Origin: Moraxellaceae bacterium
Lineage (GTDB): Bacteria > Pseudomonadota > Gammaproteobacteria > Pseudomonadales > Ketobacteraceae
Direction: 5' to 3'
NCBI GenBank assembly: GCA_002402125.1
Contig: NVVG01000065.1
Span: forward strand, 10,661 to 20,335
DNA length: 9,675 nt
Position numbers and translations under genes: made by a program. Under the pieces are notes generated by a model, which searched no databases, was not told where the DNA came from, and worked only from the letters and a program-made list of their open reading frames with translations. Position 1 is the first letter of the stretch, and each line of letters begins with the position of its first letter. Below are positions 1 to 6,448 of the stretch, piece by piece.

Positions 1-677
1 AAAAGATAACTAAGACGTTTGAAAGCAAAGAACTGAAAAAGACTTATTATAATCAGAGTAACCATAACACCACTGCATATGGCTTGAAAAATATGCTCCG
101 CCAGAATTTTTTGAGAATATTCCTGCTGCTCCAGTAATTCAAATTCAAGCAAAGTAGAATGATAAGAACCATGTTGAATTAAGAGCGTGACAGCTTGCAT
201 GCTGTCGATGGCTATCGGAACCGTAATAAAATGATCATCAACTGGGTTTTCATTGATACCCTCATCTAGGTCGTATCGAGCTAACTGAAGAAAGCTAACA
301 TCATCACCATCACCTTGCTGCAGATAGATCTTCAATAAATGCCGCTGGTGCAAACGCAACATCAGTTGTTTGTTTACCGTGTTGAGATTCTTGATATCAA
401 ACTTCAGCCAAAAAACTGAGTCTGTGAACCCGAAATTGGGAATGGAACCCTCTAATGGCGAAAAAGGCCGCTGGTTATAGCCAATGTCCTCAACGTTAAA
501 CTCGCCTTCAGTATCTTCTAGATATGAAATACTCAGCTCGACATCTTCGGGATGATGGCCACCGAAGGATACACTCGCTATGGCACCGGCACTCAAAAAA
601 ATAGTGAGAAAGGGCAATATCAGTATGTACCGCTGGTAGGGAGAGATAACTCGAGTGATAAAAATCAGAATTGACAT
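1..677 (-). CDS. 7TMR-DISM receptor, N-terminal part (gene runs off left edge)
   Basis: The minus-strand frame is open from an ATG at 677 down to the window edge, about 225 codons with no stop. Residues 1-35 look like a signal sequence: a short basic stretch, then YILILPFLTIFLSAG, then a small-residue cleavage region. From about residue 45 the protein reads like the extracellular 7TMR-DISMED2 domain: a SISYLED start, a VEDIGYNQRPF segment and the family hallmark GFTDSVFWLKFDIKN near residues 85-100. Near the edge, the segment from FQAICSGV to FKRLSYL matches the first helix and the loop of the 7TMR-DISM membrane domain. In known members an outer carbohydrate-binding-like domain and seven helices precede a GGDEF, histidine kinase or cyclase output domain; here the output lies outside the window. 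An alternative in-frame ATG is at 707, and an in-frame stop at 717-719 limits the 5' end. Neither start has a strong ribosome-binding site. Confidence 0.85.
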   Translation of the reverse strand, partial: MSILIFITRVISPYQRYILILPFLTIFLSAGAIASVSFGGHHPEDVELSISYLEDTEGEFNVEDIGYNQRPFSPLEGSIPNFGFTDSVFWLKFDIKNLNTVNKQLMLRLHQRHLLKIYLQQGDGDDVSFLQLARYDLDEGINENPVDDHFITVPIAIDSMQAVTLLIQHGSYHSTLLEFELLEQQEYSQKILAEHIFQAICSGVMVTLIIISLFQFFAFKRLSYL

Positions 678-794
678 GTTTAGTACTAACAAGTGAGACG
701 CTATCATTAATTCGCTTCATTATAGGTGAGAGCGCTTTAATGGAGGAAGGGATTTATTGAAATTGTCTGTGAATATTTCTTCTACGCCCCCAAT

Positions 795-810
795 TGGGGT
801 GATCACCCCA
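795..810. promoter_or_regulatory. 16-nt perfect palindrome, likely operator
   Basis: TGGGGTGATCACCCCA is its own reverse complement. A second perfect palindrome, CCCCAATTGGGG (788-799), shares its GGGG block. The site lies just upstream of a candidate -35 box at 819, in the gap between two divergent genes. That suits a dimeric regulator acting on one or both of them. The regulator is not identifiable from the sequence. Confidence 0.5.
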
Positions 811-818
811 TATACCAG

Positions 819-848
819 TTTGTTAGTTTTACCGATAATGGCTATAAC
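819..848 (+). promoter_or_regulatory. candidate sigma-70 promoter for the PEP-CTERM gene
   Basis: TTGTTA (819-824) and TATAAC (843-848) are separated by 18 bases. Transcription would start near 855 and leave a leader of about 100 bases before the ATG at 959. The boxes match consensus only moderately. Confidence 0.35.
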
Positions 849-947
849 TTGTGCATTGTGATCATGCGCAACTTACTGCTTTCTCAATCGATAATACAGA
901 GTCACTTCTTGTTTTGGGCGAACGTATATTAGCAATCACAATATTCT

Positions 948-954
948 GGGGGGA
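948..954 (+). promoter_or_regulatory. ribosome-binding site that sets the PEP-CTERM gene start
   Basis: GGGGGGA lies four to five bases before the ATG at 959. It supports 959 over the upstream GTG at 851, which has no such site. Starting at 959 also puts a normal signal peptide at the N-terminus. Confidence 0.6.
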
Positions 955-958
955 CAGA

Positions 959-3900
959 ATGGAAACAATGACAGGATTTATTGGCGGATGGAAAAAGGGG
1001 GTTGCGTTATTTTCTAGTGTAGTATTTGCAGTTGTGGCGACAACTGCGTTTGGTGAAACAGCTACTTGGGATGGCGACATCAATAGCAACAGTGAGTTAT
1101 GGGGTGGATCATCAAACTGGACTAAATCCGGCACGAATGTTGACGGGGAAGTCCCAGACTTCACCATGCAGGTGTACGTCCTCAATGGTGGGATGGCCAA
1201 CATATATGGTGATTACGAAACAAATGACTTCAGAATGAGTAACGGCGAAGTTGTATTGCGGTCGGGGTCATTATATACCTATGGCGAGGCGTGGATAGGG
1301 TCTACGGGCGATGGTTCTTTTCAGGTGGTTCAAGGAGAGCACACCGTCACCAGCGACATGTATATTGGTGCTCACTACGGTGCTTCTGAATCATTAGGTA
1401 CTTATGATCTGTTGTGGGGAGACTTGTATGCAGGTTGGGATATGTTTCTTGGGTATGGCTCGGATGCTAGCGGTTTTTTCAATCTCATCGGGGGGGATAG
1501 CCCTCTGTCTGCCGGTAGAGTTTTTTTAGACGGCGATCTTAATATTGGTTTTTACGGGGGCAGTGGAACCCTCACCATCACCGATGGTACTTTTGGTGTT
1601 GGCGGTAAAGTTGTCAGGGGCACTGGCGATTCAACTATCTATGTGGATGGCGGCCAATTGAATGTTGGTGATGGTTCGTTTTCTGTGAATACCTTTGGCG
1701 TAGGATACAATGATGGCACCGACGGCTCTTATGTTGTCGAGATTGGAGAAACGCTGAAGGCTGATGATAATGAAATCGTTGGTGGCAGTGGCACGGGTTT
1801 TTTAACCGTCAAAGGCACCAATACCATATCAAAAACCCTAACCATCGGGGAGAGTGAGAGCGGCGATGGTAGGTTGCAGTTGGACAGTGGCGCAACGTTG
1901 TCTGCTAAAAATCTTATCGTTGGCGAGAGCGGCGACGGCTTTGTCAATCATATCGGCGGCGATACTACTATAGCCAACACGCTTATTGTGGGTTCCGATT
2001 CTGGTGGTGAAGGCGAATATAAACTGAAAGATGATAGTCTTTCCGCCTACATCGAGGTGATTGGTAAGTACGGTATTGGCAAGTTAAATCAACAAGGTGG
2101 CAGCAACACGGTTACCACTTCACTTACACTTGGCAGGTCATCTGGCAGTGACGGCACGTACAGCCTGAGCGGTGATTCGACTCTCAATGTTGGCACTGAT
2201 GAAATCATTGGTGAGAACGGCAAAGGGACATTCAATCATACCGAGGGGACTCACCTAATAGGAGGTGACATTACCCTCGGCAGTTCAGCTGATAGTGATG
2301 GTACTTATAATCTTAGTGGTTATTCCTTTTTCTATATTGACGGTGATGAAGTCATTGGTAAAAGCGGTGATGGAACTTTCACACACACTGGGGGGTTTCA
2401 CACAATAAAAGGCGACCTCACACTCGGCGCTGCTACCGGAAGCGAAGGCAGTTACCACATCGAACACATCGAAGGTGGTGGTCTTGCTGTGCGTGGTGAG
2501 GGCATCATTGGTGATGCAGGGACAGGCTTTTTCACTCAAATAGGTAATGTTAGTGACTTTTCCAATAATCTCATTCTGGGTAATACCGCAACAGGGTTAG
2601 GATCCGTTGAACATAAAGGGGGTACTTTTTTGGTTGCTAAAGATGAAATTATTGGCAATGAAGGCACTGGCTCTTTCCTTCAAACCGGCGGTGACCATAG
2701 GGTTGGCGATGATCTTTTTATTGGCAATATGTCGACGGGGAGCGGCAGTTATGACATGCAAGGTGGCAGTCTTTACGTCGGTGATAATTTGTTTATTGGC
2801 GAAGAGGGTCAAGGGTCTTTTACGCAGTCAGGTGGCTCTGTCGCTATCGTCGATCACTTGATTCTGGGTTCGTTCGCCAACACGGCTACCTATGACCTCA
2901 GTGGTGGTAGCATTAGCGCCAAGCAATTCATGATCGGTTATGACAGTATCGGTATTTTTAATCAAACTGGCGGTAGTGTAGAACTGATCGGTGACGATTC
3001 TAATTCGGGCATGCTCCGCATGGGCAAGGCGGGTGCTGGCACCGGTACTTATAACCTTTCCGGTGGCACATTAAATGTGGCAAAAGTTTGGAAAGGTGGT
3101 GGTTCAGATACCTTAAACATTGATGGCGGAACACTAACGGTCAGAGAAGGCTCTATTGAAATTGATACCTTTCGAGTGGGTAACGCCGATGGTTCAACAG
3201 GTAGTCATACGTTAACCTCTGGCCAAACACTGGTGGCGACGACGGTGACGGTTGGCGAAAACGGCGATGGTTCTTTGACGATTGAAAATGGCAGTTCAGT
3301 AACGAGTGAAACCGGAAGTATTGCCGCTAAAAGTGCTAGTACTGGTACAGTCAATGTTGCGGGAAGTTGGCAGAATGCCGGTGATTTTCATGTGGGTGGC
3401 GATGCATCCGGTCAGGGCGGTACGGGTACATTGAATGTCAATGCTGGCGCCGATGTGGTGATTGGGGATCAACTGAAAATCTATCAGTCGGGTACGTTAA
3501 ATCAAAATGGCGGGTCGTTGAGTGCAGAGTCGATACAACTTGAAGGCCAGTTGAACTATAGCGGCGGCACCTTCGCTATTGCCAATGAATTGGTACTAGA
3601 ATCCAATAGCATGCTCGATGTCGCTGAAGATTCTAGCTTGGTGTTGGATAATAAAGTGATGTTCAATGGTGGCGGCATTCATGTTAACGATAATGCTAAG
3701 CTGACGTTTGCAGATTCAGTCTTCGGCGTGACGAATTTTACGGGCGAAGGGCTGGTCACCTTTGACGGTGTTCTGGATTTGGGCGATGGTTATGACACGT
3801 TTGAGACCTCGGGCGATATGGCATTTGGTGAAAACAGTTTCACTTATATGGGAATCGGCGGAATGGATTATGGTAGTGACTATGATACGTTTAAAGTAGC

Positions 3901-4315
3901 TGACGATTTATGGCTAGGCGGTATGCTTGATATCCTCTTTGATATTTCGATTCTTGACTATATCGATTCTAGAATTACGATGAGAAATTATAACTTTGAT
4001 TTGTTTTCTGCCGAGAATATTTTGGGTGAATTTGATGACATTTCCTTTAACGATATTTTTGGTGATACCTTTAGCCATATGGAATGGGAATTAAAATATA
4101 TATACGACGATTTCGGCATGGACGTTGTGAGACTCAATATTAGTGAGAGTATTTTTGGTGGCGGAAGTGGCCCCATCGGCGGCGGCCCTATCGGTGGAGG
4201 TGGCCCCATCGGTGGCGGTGACAATCCCACGATTGTGTCAGAGCCTGAGTCAATGTGGTTATTTGCGTTTGGTTTGTTTGCGTTAGTGGGTATTAGGAAA
4301 TATTCGAGTGCATAA
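959..4315 (+). CDS. PEP-CTERM beta-solenoid surface protein with T5SS/PEP-CTERM-type repeats
   Basis: The ATG at 959 follows a G-rich ribosome-binding site and gives 1118 residues. Residues 1-32 form a Sec signal peptide (GWKKGVALFSSVVFAVVATTAFG). From about residue 110 to 880 the protein consists of glycine-rich repeats of roughly 49 residues. Each pairs a rung like IGxxGxGxFxQxGG with one like LGxxxGSxGxYxLSGG, the pattern of the T5SS/PEP-CTERM-associated repeat family. Such repeats are expected to fold as a right-handed beta-solenoid. A non-repeat domain rich in aspartate and aromatic residues follows, then a linker with three GPIGGG-like units. The last 26 residues are a PEP-CTERM-like tail: SEPES, a hydrophobic helix, then basic residues RK. 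In known systems this tail is recognised by an exosortase at the inner membrane and the cargo reaches the cell surface or exopolysaccharide. No exosortase gene is in the window. An adhesive or matrix role is inference. Confidence 0.85.
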   Translation: METMTGFIGGWKKGVALFSSVVFAVVATTAFGETATWDGDINSNSELWGGSSNWTKSGTNVDGEVPDFTMQVYVLNGGMANIYGDYETNDFRMSNGEVVLRSGSLYTYGEAWIGSTGDGSFQVVQGEHTVTSDMYIGAHYGASESLGTYDLLWGDLYAGWDMFLGYGSDASGFFNLIGGDSPLSAGRVFLDGDLNIGFYGGSGTLTITDGTFGVGGKVVRGTGDSTIYVDGGQLNVGDGSFSVNTFGVGYNDGTDGSYVVEIGETLKADDNEIVGGSGTGFLTVKGTNTISKTLTIGESESGDGRLQLDSGATLSAKNLIVGESGDGFVNHIGGDTTIANTLIVGSDSGGEGEYKLKDDSLSAYIEVIGKYGIGKLNQQGGSNTVTTSLTLGRSSGSDGTYSLSGDSTLNVGTDEIIGENGKGTFNHTEGTHLIGGDITLGSSADSDGTYNLSGYSFFYIDGDEVIGKSGDGTFTHTGGFHTIKGDLTLGAATGSEGSYHIEHIEGGGLAVRGEGIIGDAGTGFFTQIGNVSDFSNNLILGNTATGLGSVEHKGGTFLVAKDEIIGNEGTGSFLQTGGDHRVGDDLFIGNMSTGSGSYDMQGGSLYVGDNLFIGEEGQGSFTQSGGSVAIVDHLILGSFANTATYDLSGGSISAKQFMIGYDSIGIFNQTGGSVELIGDDSNSGMLRMGKAGAGTGTYNLSGGTLNVAKVWKGGGSDTLNIDGGTLTVREGSIEIDTFRVGNADGSTGSHTLTSGQTLVATTVTVGENGDGSLTIENGSSVTSETGSIAAKSASTGTVNVAGSWQNAGDFHVGGDASGQGGTGTLNVNAGADVVIGDQLKIYQSGTLNQNGGSLSAESIQLEGQLNYSGGTFAIANELVLESNSMLDVAEDSSLVLDNKVMFNGGGIHVNDNAKLTFADSVFGVTNFTGEGLVTFDGVLDLGDGYDTFETSGDMAFGENSFTYMGIGGMDYGSDYDTFKVADDLWLGGMLDILFDISILDYIDSRITMRNYNFDLFSAENILGEFDDISFNDIFGDTFSHMEWELKYIYDDFGMDVVRLNISESIFGGGSGPIGGGPIGGGGPIGGGDNPTIVSEPESMWLFAFGLFALVGIRKYSSA
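1298..3605 (+). repeat. region coding for about a dozen ~147-bp solenoid repeats
   Basis: The period shows in successive IG..G.G motifs. For example, GENGKGTF and GKSGDGTF start 49 residues apart. Around ten to twelve units can be picked out by eye. They are more regular in the middle (about 1780-2990) and degenerate towards both ends. The units have diverged at DNA level, so this is an old protein-level repeat rather than a fresh tandem array. Boundaries are approximate. Confidence 0.7.
4169..4219 (+). repeat. in-frame GPIGGG tandem repeat (linker)
   Basis: There are three in-frame units: one of 15 bases (GGCCCCATCGGCGGC), then two of 18 bases starting at 4184 and 4202. They encode GPIGG, GPIGGG and GPIGGG, a flexible glycine/proline spacer just before the sorting signal. 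Near-identical short units of this kind can change copy number by slippage. Confidence 0.75.
4235..4312 (+). other. PEP-CTERM-type C-terminal sorting signal
   Basis: This codes for the last 26 residues: VSEPES, then MWLFAFGLFALVGI, then RKYSSA. The order motif, hydrophobic helix, basic end is that of PEP-CTERM tails. The usual VPEPES becomes VSEPES, so the first proline of the PEP triplet is serine. The tail is still the best explanation for the C-terminus. Confidence 0.75.
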
Positions 4316-4390
4316 AAATGTGTGGGGCGAAATTTAAATTTAATACTAGGACATGCACTGCTTAACGCAGCTCAATAAATATCGAACCTC

Positions 4391-4412
4391 AATGGGGTAT
4401 TAGTACCCCATT
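4391..4412. terminator. hairpin between convergent genes, possible bidirectional terminator
   Basis: AATGGGGTA (4391-4399) pairs perfectly with TACCCCATT (4404-4412) around the 4-base loop TTAG. It lies 75 bases past the PEP-CTERM stop and upstream of the minus-strand convergent gene's 3' end. Neither side has a proper T-tract, so intrinsic termination is uncertain. Its TGGGGT/ACCCCA arms match the palindrome at 795-810, so it could instead be a protein-binding site. Confidence 0.45.
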
Positions 4413-4415
4413 AGC

Positions 4416-4429
4416 GGTAAAGCTTTACC
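4416..4429. repeat. 14-nt perfect palindrome
   Basis: GGTAAAGCTTTACC is self-complementary and sits three bases after the 4391-4412 hairpin. Its middle contains, on the minus strand, the TAA at 4425-4427 that ends the possible extended frame of the propeller gene. No function can be assigned. Confidence 0.5.
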
Positions 4430-4573
4430 AGTGATCATACACATCTCGCATAGCAATTGGGCCTTCTTGCGCCATACAGGGATCTGCCATCTGGTTTAAC
4501 TCGGTAAGAAACAAGGCTATTTTTGAGGTGCCATTTATTCCCAGCGCTTTATTACATTCCGCTAGAAGGTCTG
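4425..4573 (-). other. possible frameshifted C-terminal tail of the propeller gene
   Basis: Beyond the TAG at 4574-4576, the adjacent (-1) frame stays open for about 50 codons to a TAA at 4425-4427. It reads from SAIADLLAECNKALG to PIAMRDVYDHW, with an amphipathic helix-like start and two cysteines that could pair in an exported protein. The stop lies 12 bases from the 4391-4412 hairpin, the usual place for a gene end, whereas the TAG at 4574 would leave about 160 bases of untranslated sequence. A single-base deletion or sequencing error near the last codons would explain this. An open run of this length also occurs by chance with appreciable probability, so it remains a candidate. Confidence 0.35.
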
Positions 4574-6163
4574 CTATTGCCGACTGAGTTTGGTGACTCC
4601 GGTGATGGTCCCTGTCCAAATGCCACCCTGTGGGCCAATCTGAGTTGCCGCATAAAAGCTGTTGTAAAAAAACCATTTAGATATTGGCTTGAAAAATACC
4701 GATTCTCCGGTATCCCAATTTAATGCTTCAACATTCCAACGGGCATCACGTTGGCCGATACAATAAAACAAATTACTTGCCGCACTCATGGTTGGAATGC
4801 CATTTGGGCAGCTGATGTCATTGTTCACCCATGCTACATCTAACGTGCGGGTTGCTGGATTCCACTCAAATTTTTCTACGCCATAGGGCGCATATTTTCG
4901 AGTGTTGCTAAAAAATACCACGATGCCATTAACCAGATTGGATAAGGTAGGGTTGGACGATTGGGCCACGGTAGAACCATAGTCATTGCTTACAACCACG
5001 GCACCGTAACCTCTTACCAACACCGATTGTTCTGACATTGCTAACAGGCGAGAGTCATCGCCATAGTTAACGGGTATTTCTGCCGCGATGCGGCGGTTTT
5101 TGCCGGCTGCGATCGGTTGCCAATCGGTGGGAATTTCGTCACGCCAAAATAGCACGATGTTGGTAACTAACTGGCCGTCGGTAATGACCACAAATTTATC
5201 TTGATCACCCACACCCATCAAAGAAGGAGTCGCCCCGGAGCCACTGCCCAAACGTCCGGGCACTTGAATGTCGGCGCCATTTTCGTAAGTAGATTGCCAG
5301 GCGCCATCGGATTCGTCGAGGGATAGCTTATCGCCGGTCCATTGCACACGATACATGCTTTCGCTGGTGACCACATAGATGCCGCCGTGCTCGTCAACGG
5401 CGATGGAGTTTGATACTTCTTCACCGGTATCGCTGGCACCAAGTTGTAAATAGTTAAATTCAGTAAAGTCACGCGACACAACGGCGATGGTGCCGCGCTT
5501 GGTTGCAATGGCTAGGTAACCATCATAGGTCATGTTGATACCAACGATAGGGTCTTCTGCGTTACTACCACGCAGTGCGTCGGTGGGGATATCTAGCGAG
5601 CGTAGTAGTTGAATATCGGAGGTAGGGTCGCCAGCAATGGAATCACTATAGGCGTGCAAGCTGCCTTGTCCGGGGACGTAAAAAACATTGTCTTTGTCGA
5701 GCACCGTGTATGCGCCAGAGGTGGCATTAGCGATGCTGGTGATTTTAGTTTTTTTAATTTTATCAATGATCTGTGTTCGGTTGTTATCGATACTCACCTT
5801 GTAAACCGACGTCATGCCAGAGCCCCAAGCAACTATGTCGCCATTGGCATAAGGAGCCGACATGGCAAAGGTGATATTGATCAAATCGGTATTTCGATAG
5901 ACTGCCTTGCTTAGAGAATCTGCGGAGGTGGGACCGGGTAAGGGGGAGGAACCTTGAATATAGGAGGTGCGGTGACTCATTGGCCAGGCAGAATCGGCGA
6001 GAAAGGTGTTTTTAGGTGGCTCGTCACTTGCGACACTTTCAGGGTCCATAGGGGCTGCATGCGAGCTCGTTATGCAGAATAGACTAACAAGAGAGAAAAC
6101 GGCTCCCGCAATCAGTGTGTGCAGAGAGGCGTGCGGGTTACTCGCTGTTGTTATTATGGGCAC
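4574..6163 (-). CDS. exported beta-propeller-like (PQQ-type repeat) protein, function unknown
   Basis: The start is a GTG at 6163 with AAGGA eight bases upstream, giving 529 residues. Residues 1-36 form a Sec signal peptide (TLIAGAVFSLVSLFCITSSHA, cleaved before APMD), so the mature protein is periplasmic or secreted. The mature part has repeated short strand-like units such as GDIVAWG, DGYLAIATKRG, GGIYVVTSESMYRV, NGIVVFFSN and GGIWTGTITGV. These resemble blades of a PQQ-dehydrogenase-like or quinoprotein-type beta-propeller. No catalytic residues or cofactor ligands could be named. An FWRDEIPTDW segment and a VLVRGYGAVVVSNDYG segment look like conserved core. Two cysteines (in ISCPNG and FYCIGQ) may form a disulfide. 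The gene converges on the PEP-CTERM gene and diverges from the serine hydrolase. The C-terminus may be shortened by a frameshift. The fold assignment is moderate and the function unknown. Confidence 0.75.
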   Translation of the reverse strand: MPIITTASNPHASLHTLIAGAVFSLVSLFCITSSHAAPMDPESVASDEPPKNTFLADSAWPMSHRTSYIQGSSPLPGPTSADSLSKAVYRNTDLINITFAMSAPYANGDIVAWGSGMTSVYKVSIDNNRTQIIDKIKKTKITSIANATSGAYTVLDKDNVFYVPGQGSLHAYSDSIAGDPTSDIQLLRSLDIPTDALRGSNAEDPIVGINMTYDGYLAIATKRGTIAVVSRDFTEFNYLQLGASDTGEEVSNSIAVDEHGGIYVVTSESMYRVQWTGDKLSLDESDGAWQSTYENGADIQVPGRLGSGSGATPSLMGVGDQDKFVVITDGQLVTNIVLFWRDEIPTDWQPIAAGKNRRIAAEIPVNYGDDSRLLAMSEQSVLVRGYGAVVVSNDYGSTVAQSSNPTLSNLVNGIVVFFSNTRKYAPYGVEKFEWNPATRTLDVAWVNNDISCPNGIPTMSAASNLFYCIGQRDARWNVEALNWDTGESVFFKPISKWFFYNSFYAATQIGPQGGIWTGTITGVTKLSRQ

Positions 6164-6171
6164 GACAATGA

Positions 6172-6176
6172 TCCTT
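6172..6176 (-). promoter_or_regulatory. ribosome-binding site for the propeller gene
   Basis: AAGGA on the minus strand is eight bases before the GTG at 6163. It fixes that non-ATG codon as the start. The in-frame region further upstream offers no ATG before a stop. Confidence 0.65.
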
Positions 6177-6435
6177 ATAATTATATTTTTGGTTAGTATG
6201 CCACAAAGTTAACGGGAATATTCGGCAGACAACTAGCATACGCCCTAATGCCCTCCGCACAGTGGTACTTGGTTATAGACTTTGTTAATCAATGTAAGTT
6301 CTTATCCTCTTGATTTATAAGTGTTTATTGAGGGTCGACAAGAAAGATAGCTCGATACCCTTTAGGCTCGATGGATATATGCAGACTTTTTTTTATAACT
6401 ATTGTACTCTTTTATCAAAGATAACTAATGTCATT

Positions 6436-6441
6436 AGAAGG
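6436..6441 (+). promoter_or_regulatory. ribosome-binding site that sets the serine hydrolase start
   Basis: AGAAGG lies seven bases before the GTG at 6449. The in-frame ATG at 6428 has no comparable site. This favours a GTG start seven codons into the longer frame. Confidence 0.65.
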
Positions 6442-6448
6442 CGTCTCT

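Larger units (their letters stand above)
678..958. promoter_or_regulatory. divergent intergenic control region
   Basis: These 281 bases separate the divergent sensor gene (minus) and PEP-CTERM gene (plus). They hold two overlapping GC-rich palindromes (788-810) and one candidate plus-strand sigma-70 promoter (819-848). A GTG-initiated extension of the plus-strand frame runs back to 851, but it has no ribosome-binding site and is not counted as coding. No convincing promoter was found for the minus-strand sensor gene. Confidence 0.6.
6164..6448. promoter_or_regulatory. divergent AT-rich intergenic region
   Basis: This region separates the divergent propeller (minus) and serine hydrolase (plus) genes. 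On the minus strand TATAAT (6185-6180) follows a poor -35 and lies so near the GTG that the leader would be very short. On the plus strand TATAAC (6394-6399) after a T-run is a possible -10 with no good -35. An in-frame ATG at 6428 precedes the preferred serine hydrolase start. No palindrome, RNA gene or further ORF was recognised. Confidence 0.4.

Noticed and set aside
508..720. 70-codon minus-strand ORF starting at 720
   Set aside because: It is out of frame with the 7TMR-DISM reading frame that covers the same bases and carries clear domain motifs. Its own product has no recognisable feature.
840..854. Possible sigma-54 (-24/-12) promoter, GG...GC, before the PEP-CTERM gene
   Set aside because: The GG-to-GC gap is 11 bases; sigma-54 needs 10. 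The -24 box is also poor. Sigma-54 control is known for some PEP-CTERM regulons but is not supported here.
851..958. GTG-initiated 36-residue N-terminal extension of the PEP-CTERM protein
   Set aside because: There is no ribosome-binding site, and the signal peptide would be buried. The ATG at 959 has a G-rich site and puts the signal peptide first.
862..4230. Antisense and alternate-frame ORFs within the PEP-CTERM gene
   Set aside because: They are shadows of the repetitive glycine-rich coding sequence, with no start signals or family motifs.
4330..4341. AAATTTAAATTT palindrome after the PEP-CTERM stop
   Set aside because: It is low-complexity AT sequence of a kind expected by chance in an intergenic gap, with no linked structure.
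4523..6212. Plus-strand and alternate-frame ORFs opposite the propeller gene
   Set aside because: They overlap the propeller gene in antisense or other frames and have no ribosome-binding site or recognisable domain.
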